A stretch of 64,000 bases of DNA from an uncultured Cryomorphaceae bacterium (GTDB lineage Bacteria; Bacteroidota; Bacteroidia; Flavobacteriales; Schleiferiaceae): the NCBI GenBank assembly GCA_937120475.1, contig CAKZJV010000007.1, positions 1,132,068 to 1,196,067 of the forward strand, given 5' to 3'. Positions 59,127 through 64,000 of this stretch are shown here, piece after piece. The notes under the pieces are model-generated. The model had not been told where the DNA came from. It worked only from the letters and a program-made list of their open reading frames with translations, and searched no databases. Made by a program: the position numbers and the translations under genes. Every line of letters begins with the position of its first letter. The stretch's first letter is position 1.

Positions 59127-59948
59127 ATGGATTTAATAAACCCTACCTACACCTCTGCTGAGGCCCGCCAAAAACTACATCAACAATTTGAGACGGCTAT
59201 ACCTTGTCGCCACCTGGCACTGGATAATTTTTTAAACCAGGATATTGCCGATCAATTGTACGCCAACTTCCCGTCTATAGACTCACTAAATGTAAAGCGT
59301 AAAAGCCTGAATGAAAACAAGGCTGAAGATTATCACTTTGAGCGCTGGCACCCGGCCTTTTCCAAAGTACGTGAAGTGGTGGGCAGTAAGGAGTTTTGCC
59401 AATGGATGGTAGAAGTTACCGGCATTCCGGAGTTACGCACTACGCAGGACTCGCTAGGTTCAGGGGTGCACCAAGGTGCTAACGGCAGCTACGTTGATGT
59501 ACACGTTGATGTAAATATGAACCCTGAAGCGGGACTTTGGCGAAGAATAAACCTTTTGATTTACCTCAATAAAGAGTGGAAGGAAGAATACGGTGGTCAC
59601 CTGGAGTTATGGGATAAGGAAATGAAAACTATGCATCAACGAATTGCCCCCAGCCATAACCGGGCGGTGATTTTTTACACGGACGATAATTCTCCGCATG
59701 GTTACTCTAAGATAAATGTGCCGGAGGGGGAAACGCGAAAGTCCTTTTATACCTATTACTACACTGAAATCGGTGAAGGCTTTAAGTACCGGGATTCCAA
59801 GTTCCGCTCGCGGCCGGATGAGCCGTTGGCTAAGAAAGTAGTTACCGGTGCCAAGGAAAGTGTAAAAATCCGGGCCAAGCAATTTTTGAAGGCTTTAGGC
59901 GTAAAATCACTGGACTTCCATGACAAAAACCGGAAGGAAAAAAAATAG
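59127..59948 (+). CDS. 2-oxoglutarate/Fe(II)-dependent oxygenase (prolyl-hydroxylase-like fold)
   Basis: A 273-aa oxygenase. The iron triad is HVDVN (His126, Asp128) and His191 in NSPHGYSKI, and the 2-oxoglutarate ligand is Arg204 in GETRKSFYTYYYTE. The GLWRRINLLIYLNKEWKEEYGGHLELW core (about 136-162) is the P4H-type signature seen in bacterial 2OG-FeII_Oxy_3 proteins. A TATTTTTG box (59100-59107) precedes the ATG by 19 bases, so it may be transcribed alone. Possible substrates are sugars or proteins; nothing nearby settles this. Confidence 0.87.
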   Translation: MDLINPTYTSAEARQKLHQQFETAIPCRHLALDNFLNQDIADQLYANFPSIDSLNVKRKSLNENKAEDYHFERWHPAFSKVREVVGSKEFCQWMVEVTGIPELRTTQDSLGSGVHQGANGSYVDVHVDVNMNPEAGLWRRINLLIYLNKEWKEEYGGHLELWDKEMKTMHQRIAPSHNRAVIFYTDDNSPHGYSKINVPEGETRKSFYTYYYTEIGEGFKYRDSKFRSRPDEPLAKKVVTGAKESVKIRAKQFLKALGVKSLDFHDKNRKEKK

Positions 59949-59967
59949 AACCGATAGTTTCGGATAT

Positions 59968-60864
59968 TTAAGCCAGTTGCTGCTTCACTACTTCCAGCCC
60001 TTCCACAAAGGAGTGGGGGTTATAGCCTAATTCTTTAATGGCTTTATCTAAAACAAAACCGGTTTTAGGGGGCCGCTTGGCCGGTTGAGATAAAGTAGTG
60101 GAACTCACAGCTGTAATCTGGCTTTTATCGAGGTTCCAGAAGTCTGCCACTTGCCAAACTAACTCCAGGATACTCATAAAATCTTTTCCCGAAATATTGT
60201 AGATACCACGGGCCTTTTGTTTCGCGGCTAAAATGCAACCATCGGCCAGGTCCTCAGCCAAGGTTGGAGTGCGATATTGATCGTCAACCACGTTTATTTT
60301 CTGCCCCTTTTCCAAGGCACCCTTTGCCCATAAAACAATGTTGGAACGGCTCATTTCCTCAGCTACACCATATACCAAAACGGTTCTCAGTATGCTCCAT
60401 GAAATAGTACTTTCGGAAATCAGTTTTTCAGCCGTAAGCTTAGAAGCCCCGTAGTGACTTAAAGGATTGGGTACAGCTTCCTCCTTATAAGGCCCTTCTT
60501 TTCCGTCAAAAATAAAATCGGTGGAGATATGTACCAGGTGGGCATCCACCTGCTCACAGGCCGTGATAAGATATTTTACGGCATCAATGTTTAGCCGGTC
60601 ACACTGCTCGGGTTCCAGTTCACAGGCATCCACATTGGTCATGGCCGCAGTATTGATCACCACTTCAGGCTTATATTCCGAAATAAGCGCACTTACATTA
60701 GCACTATCGGTAATGTCCAGTGAACGATACGTATAGCCTCCCTGGTTTTTCAGCCGGTTTTCACCTCGCGCGGTGGCAATCAATTCAACTTCTTGATCGG
60801 ATTTAAGTTTGTGCACCAACTTTTGCCCCAACAGACCATTGGAGCCAGTAATCAAAATTCTCAT
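59968..60864 (-). CDS. RmlD-like NAD(P)-dependent sugar-nucleotide reductase/epimerase
   Basis: A 298-aa extended SDR. The NAD(P) motif ITGSNGLLGQKLV lies at 4-16, VVINTAAMTNVDACELEP (about 69-86) and ISTDFIFDG (about 113-121) are typical of RmlD, and SHYGASKLTAE provides the YxxxK site. RmlD reduces dTDP-4-keto-rhamnose, but no rmlABC genes are in the window, so the exact substrate is open. It ends a minus-strand chain beginning with DUF2851; its ATG is 6 bases after the PspC stop. Confidence 0.85.
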   Translation of the reverse strand: MRILITGSNGLLGQKLVHKLKSDQEVELIATARGENRLKNQGGYTYRSLDITDSANVSALISEYKPEVVINTAAMTNVDACELEPEQCDRLNIDAVKYLITACEQVDAHLVHISTDFIFDGKEGPYKEEAVPNPLSHYGASKLTAEKLISESTISWSILRTVLVYGVAEEMSRSNIVLWAKGALEKGQKINVVDDQYRTPTLAEDLADGCILAAKQKARGIYNISGKDFMSILELVWQVADFWNLDKSQITAVSSTTLSQPAKRPPKTGFVLDKAIKELGYNPHSFVEGLEVVKQQLA

Positions 60865-60870
60865 ACGTTT

Positions 60871-61032
60871 TTAATCTCTCGGTTTAACCAGGGCCAGAAT
60901 CAGGTAAATTAAAATAGGTGATCCTACCCCAACTATGGTTGCCACCACAAATATGATTCGAATCAGGGTAACGTCTGCGTTGAACCTTTCCGATAACCAG
61001 GCGCAAACCCCTAACAATTTGGACTGGGTCAT
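60871..61032 (-). CDS. Small PspC-domain membrane protein (53 aa)
   Basis: A 53-residue protein read on the minus strand from ATG 61030-61032 to TAA 60871-60873. It begins MTQSKLLGVCAWLSERFNAD and ends LALVKPRD, with one membrane helix (about 25-47, VTLIRIIFVVATIVGVGSPI). The order LLGVCAWLSERFNADVTLIRIIFV is the core of the PspC domain. Its ATG overlaps the TGA of the upstream K+ channel gene (ATGA), so it is translationally coupled. It resembles the 73-aa PspC protein on the other side of the channel (62045-62266). Confidence 0.85.
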   Translation of the reverse strand: MTQSKLLGVCAWLSERFNADVTLIRIIFVVATIVGVGSPILIYLILALVKPRD

Positions 61033-62045
61033 ACGTTTAAAACTTTATAGAGTGCTTTTATCTCTTCGGGATTACCCAACACAAAAAGACGACTGTTGGG
61101 GGTAAGAGCGGTATCGCCCCCGGGGTTAATGATATATTCCCCTTCCGGTGTTCTCAATCCGATAATGCTACAGCCGGTTTTTTGGCGGAGTCCCAATTCG
61201 TTTATTTTAAGACCATCCACACCATCCGTTAACTGGCTTACTTCAATTTCTTCCAGATTTATTTTACTGCTCCCTTCAATGGAAATAAAGTCAAGGAACT
61301 CTACAATATTAGGCGAAACCACCAGGGTAGCCATGTGCGCACCCCCTACCCCTTCCGGCATTACCACTGCATTGGCTCCGGCTGTCCTCAGTTTTTTCTC
61401 AGCACTTACGTTGGAGGCCCGCGAAATAATCCGCAATTCCTGGTTTATGGAACGGGCGGTAATTACCACGTACAGGTTATCGGCATCCTTACTCAGGGTA
61501 GCCAAAATCGAGCGGGCACGCTTTGCACCGGCATCTATAAGCGTTTCATCAAGAGTAGCATCTCCAAAAAGGTACAAAACCCCCTCTTCCTTGAGGTATT
61601 GATTAATGATGTCTTCATTATTTTCAATTACCACAAACTTTTCACCGTAAGCTTTTAGCTTTTGGGCTGCTCTCCTTCCGTTTCGGCCATAACCACAAAT
61701 AATGGTGTGCCCTTCAAGATTTCGAATCGTTTTTTCCAAGCGATACAGTTTTAGGTACCTTCCTAACTCCCCGGTTAGTACGGAGCGTGAAATTACTGAA
61801 ATACCATAAGCAAACGTTCCAAAGCTGCCAATGATCAATATGGAGGTAAAAACCCGGCCGCTTTCTGACAATGGGCGCACCTCGTTAAAACCCACCGTAC
61901 TCAAGGTAATGATAGTCATGTAAATGGCCTCGGAAAGGTTATACCCTTCAATAATCATATATCCTCCAACACCCAGGGTTATCAGGCCGCAAAGCACCAG
62001 CAGGGTAATATAAAACGTTTGAAAAATTTTGGAGCGTTCCACCAT
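61029..62045 (-). CDS. Potassium channel protein with RCK/TrkA domain
   Basis: A 338-aa channel subunit. Two membrane helices (about 10-30 and 65-85) flank a pore helix and filter. The filter reads TVGFNEV (50-56), not the canonical TVGYGD, with Asn in place of the second Gly. A TrkA-N (RCK) NAD-binding domain follows (about 113-230, HTIICGYGRNGRRAA), then a TrkA-C domain (about 250-338). RCK domains gate K+ channels in response to nucleotides or Ca2+. Both ends overlap small PspC genes by TAATG/ATGA junctions. Confidence 0.9.
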   Translation of the reverse strand: MVERSKIFQTFYITLLVLCGLITLGVGGYMIIEGYNLSEAIYMTIITLSTVGFNEVRPLSESGRVFTSILIIGSFGTFAYGISVISRSVLTGELGRYLKLYRLEKTIRNLEGHTIICGYGRNGRRAAQKLKAYGEKFVVIENNEDIINQYLKEEGVLYLFGDATLDETLIDAGAKRARSILATLSKDADNLYVVITARSINQELRIISRASNVSAEKKLRTAGANAVVMPEGVGGAHMATLVVSPNIVEFLDFISIEGSSKINLEEIEVSQLTDGVDGLKINELGLRQKTGCSIIGLRTPEGEYIINPGGDTALTPNSRLFVLGNPEEIKALYKVLNV

Positions 62046-62266
62046 TAAAGATCTAAAACCGAGGTGCGAGAGCTTTGCACGTAGTCCTTAACCTTTATCC
62101 AAAAAGCGAGAAACAGGTAAATCAACAGGGGCGAACCCAAGGTAATACATGAGGTGTAGATGAAATAGAGACGCACCACAGACGGACGGATACCGATGCG
62201 ATCACCCAGGCGGGTACATACTTCAAAACCTCTTCTTTCGCAATAATCCCGAACTTTATTGATCAT
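62045..62266 (-). CDS. PspC-domain membrane protein (73 aa)
   Basis: A 73-residue protein, minus strand. RGFEVCTRLGDRIGIRPSVVRLYFIYTS is the PspC core (about 12-39), followed by a membrane helix (about 40-57). PspC domains are known from the phage-shock regulator family. Its ATG lies 11 bases inside the end of the DUF2851 gene, and its TAA overlaps the channel ATG (TAATG). Together with the 53-aa relative it brackets the channel gene, so one operon makes two PspC-like proteins and a K+ channel. Confidence 0.85.
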   Translation of the reverse strand: MINKVRDYCERRGFEVCTRLGDRIGIRPSVVRLYFIYTSCITLGSPLLIYLFLAFWIKVKDYVQSSRTSVLDL

Positions 62267-63536
62267 CTTTTTTCTTCAGTATATCAGTTCCGATGGCGCA
62301 ATTTAAACATTTTTTAGGCTTGCAATAATGCTTAGAAAGCTGCGCTACGGCCTGTGAATCAAGGGCACTTTTTATTGGAAATCCCAATTCCTTATACATA
62401 CGAACTACCTTATTGTTCTCTGCCTTCATCTGGTCCAGAAGATCTATAGCCCGTTGCTTATAGAAGGGCTCATCTTTAAACAAGCCATAGACAAAGAGAA
62501 AAGGAATAATCACATTAATCACCAGTATGTCACGAAACTGAGTACCTATTTCCCCGATTTTTTGTTCGGTGAAGGAACCTAAACGGTAGTGGTGGTTCCA
62601 GTAGTCTGTAACCTCAACCGAGAGTAAATTGTACATCTGTTCAATGGTGCCGGTTTGTATAATTTGGGAAAACAGGTTAGCATGCTTACAAATTAATGCC
62701 GCTAGTTGCGCCATTCTCAGTGAAGGAAAAGCGGCCGGACGAAGGCGCGCAAACTTCCAAACGGAAGGCTCCATTGACTTGAGATTGTATTTGTGGCTTA
62801 AAAAGCGGTATTCCCGGGCCAGGGCCCTGCTGTAATCATCTTTGGGCTCCTCCAGCATACCGGCTGTTCCGAAAAATAAGGCTTCCAACTGATCTATGCG
62901 TTGCTGATGTTTGTGAACTACAACCCAGGACAGGTGCCGCGCCAGCACCTCCATCGGGCCCTCATTTATTTTCAACCCAAAACCACGACAAAGCCAGTGG
63001 TAAAAGGTAGCGTTCCAATCGTTTTGATTTTGTGACATGAGGCCGGAAATTATACCAGCTTTAGAACTCAACCTTTCTATTGAAACTGTTTCCAGCATCT
63101 TTTCCACGATGAAAGGATCAATTGTGGGCAAGTGTCGCTGGCAGGGAATGGGCGATTGATTATTCAGTAAACGTTCATAACGCCAGTACAGGCTTTCATC
63201 AAACCGGCCTTGGAGAGATAAAGTGGGCAAGATTATGCCCCTCGCATTTTGTACTTCGGAGTCATGCTCATAAACCACATGAAGAATAACGTTGTTGTAG
63301 GCCCGGTCATCCTGATGAGCATGACGGTTCCAATCTGAGCTTCTTACATGAATCTCAATATTACCCACCCAAAGTTGATCCCCTATTTGAACGCGTGCAT
63401 CGGAAAAGTCAGGGCCTGCATCGTGATTTTGATACCCAAAACGGTGAATGACCAATGGTTCTCCTTCGATTGTAGAAAGTTGTAAGGGTTTAAATTTCTT
63501 TTGTCTCCAGATGTAGTGCAGGAAGTCTTCGGTCAT
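62256..63536 (-). CDS. DUF2851 family protein
   Basis: A 426-aa cytosolic protein of a bacteroidotal family without known function. Family-typical sequence is TEDFLHYIWRQKKFKPLQL (2-20), QNHDAGPDFSDARVQIG (about 36-52) and WVGNIEIHVRSSDWNRHAH (about 55-73); the GPDF and EIHxxxSDW elements look like catalytic residues of a nuclease-like fold, but that is inference. It ends in a Cys cluster YCKPKKCLNCAIG (CxxxxCxxC). It is the first gene of the DUF2851-PspC-channel-PspC-RmlD chain and overlaps the next ATG by 11 bases. Confidence 0.87.
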   Translation of the reverse strand: MTEDFLHYIWRQKKFKPLQLSTIEGEPLVIHRFGYQNHDAGPDFSDARVQIGDQLWVGNIEIHVRSSDWNRHAHQDDRAYNNVILHVVYEHDSEVQNARGIILPTLSLQGRFDESLYWRYERLLNNQSPIPCQRHLPTIDPFIVEKMLETVSIERLSSKAGIISGLMSQNQNDWNATFYHWLCRGFGLKINEGPMEVLARHLSWVVVHKHQQRIDQLEALFFGTAGMLEEPKDDYSRALAREYRFLSHKYNLKSMEPSVWKFARLRPAAFPSLRMAQLAALICKHANLFSQIIQTGTIEQMYNLLSVEVTDYWNHHYRLGSFTEQKIGEIGTQFRDILVINVIIPFLFVYGLFKDEPFYKQRAIDLLDQMKAENNKVVRMYKELGFPIKSALDSQAVAQLSKHYCKPKKCLNCAIGTDILKKKDDQ

Positions 63537-63579
63537 CCCTTAAATATAGAAAAATACAATGGGTGCTTTTTTATTTTTA

Positions 63580-63619
63580 ATGTTTAAACATCAATGTTTA
63601 AACATCAATGTTTAAACGT
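63580..63619. repeat. Three tandem 12-bp palindromes before yceI (operator array)
   Basis: ATGTTTAAACAT occurs at 63580-63591 and 63594-63605, and ATGTTTAAACGT at 63608-63619, a spacing of exactly 14 bases. Each copy is self-complementary (the third has one changed base in the last arm). The third copy touches the -7 box TATATTTG at 63619-63626. Confidence 0.85.
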
Positions 63620-63626
63620 ATATTTG
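63619..63626 (+). promoter_or_regulatory. Bacteroidota -7 box for yceI
   Basis: TATATTTG matches TAnnTTTG exactly and lies 23 bases before the ATG at 63650. The -33 region falls inside the second palindrome, so a bound repressor would block both elements. Confidence 0.6.
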
Positions 63627-63649
63627 CTTGAACAAAAATTTAAAACACT

Positions 63650-64000
63650 ATGGAAACTTCCACACCAAGTAAGATAGACGTAACTGGCAAATGGGCCATT
63701 GACCCCGCCCATACCAACATTGATTTTGCGGTGGACCACCTCGTTATTTCAAGAGTTAACGGTAGCTTCGAAAAGTTTGACGGCTCCATCAGCAATGAAA
63801 ACGGAGCTTTTGAAGATTCGCAAATTGAATTCCGTATCGATACCGCTTCCATCAGCACCCGCAATGAAATGCGCGACACGCATCTGAAGAGCGATGACTT
63901 TTTCAATTCTGAAAAGTTCCCTCACATTCAATTAAGGAGTTCATCTGTCACCCAAAATGGTGAAGGCCAATACACCTTAAGGGGTGATCTTACCATCCGG
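63650..64000 (+). CDS. YceI-family protein, N-terminal part
   Basis: The gene is cut by the window end after 117 codons. It starts METSTPSKIDVTGKWAIDP without a signal peptide, so it is cytosolic, unlike Escherichia coli YceI. The YceI signature is clear: WAIDPAHTNIDFAVDHLVISRVNGSFEKFDG (about 15-45) and the metal- or lipid-proximal FRIDTASISTRNEMRDTHLKSDDFF (about 61-85). The family has a lipocalin-like barrel that binds isoprenoid or polyprenyl lipids. It is controlled by the triple palindrome immediately upstream. Confidence 0.88.
   Translation, partial: METSTPSKIDVTGKWAIDPAHTNIDFAVDHLVISRVNGSFEKFDGSISNENGAFEDSQIEFRIDTASISTRNEMRDTHLKSDDFFNSEKFPHIQLRSSSVTQNGEGQYTLRGDLTIR

Noticed and set aside
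61096-61602. 168-codon open frame opposite the K+ channel gene
   Set aside because: Runs across the well-supported TrkA domain on the minus strand; Ser/Arg-rich composition typical of antisense translation.

Overview
The window reads as chromosomal DNA of a Bacteroidota bacterium, most likely order Flavobacteriales (a Cryomorphaceae/Schleiferiaceae-like marine lineage is a guess). The reasons are three proteins with type IX secretion (T9SS) sorting domains, Bacteroidota-restricted families (DUF3822, DUF2851, DUF4834, YihY/nadC/rlmH neighbourhoods), a 745-residue monomeric isocitrate dehydrogenase, DnaX without its zinc module, and many promoters of the Bacteroidota form TTG/TTTG-N17-23-TAnnTTTG with almost no Shine-Dalgarno sites. 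No tRNA, rRNA, CRISPR array, insertion sequence or phage gene was seen. Genes are tightly packed and no gap between genes exceeds 300 bases; the longest is 51590-51886.

Layout. 1-2426 (minus): parE, a small membrane protein and the start of parC, translationally chained. 2546-7919: ychF, dnaX and icd; dnaX carries an A10 run with immediate stops in both other frames. 7995-15652: outer-membrane barrel, M15 peptidase, pyrophosphatase, secreted ThuA, DoxX, and a MacA/FtsX-permease/TolC efflux operon without an ATPase gene. 15747-19990: a regulated Y-family polymerase plus DnaE operon (inducible mutagenesis type) behind a consensus promoter with an overlapping palindrome. 20075-33400: housekeeping and lipid or surface genes (lipoprotein, DUF72, SDR, acyltransferase, MBOAT/AlgX-like pair, RecD-like helicase, DUF3822-rsmD, rdgB, rlmH, nadC, YihY, DUF2147).

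33595-54787 is the surface region. It holds a 906-aa T9SS protein, a complete pseudaminic acid operon (flippase-pseB-C-F-G-H-I on the minus strand), a divergent glycosyltransferase with HP and SSS motifs that could use CMP-pseudaminate, a sulfotransferase, YfhO, FkbM methyltransferase, a PhyH-type oxygenase, a GT4 glycosyltransferase and a 966-aa FG-GAP/PKD T9SS protein. Sampled lines in this block are poorer in G+C (33-42%) than sampled core genes (60% in dnaE). These genes plausibly make, export and decorate a pseudaminic-acid-containing surface glycan, possibly one carried by T9SS proteins; that link is inference.

54820-64000: DUF4834, carB (no allosteric domain), rpmH, an SDR, a 2-oxoglutarate oxygenase, then a minus-strand chain DUF2851-PspC-K+ channel-PspC-RmlD-like reductase with overlapping ends, and finally a YceI gene (cut by the window edge) preceded by three tandem 12-bp palindromes.

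The observations most worth checking are the dnaX slippage site, the triple palindrome before yceI, the operator in front of dinB-dnaE, the PspC-flanked channel with an unusual TVGFNE filter, and the pseudaminyltransferase candidate.
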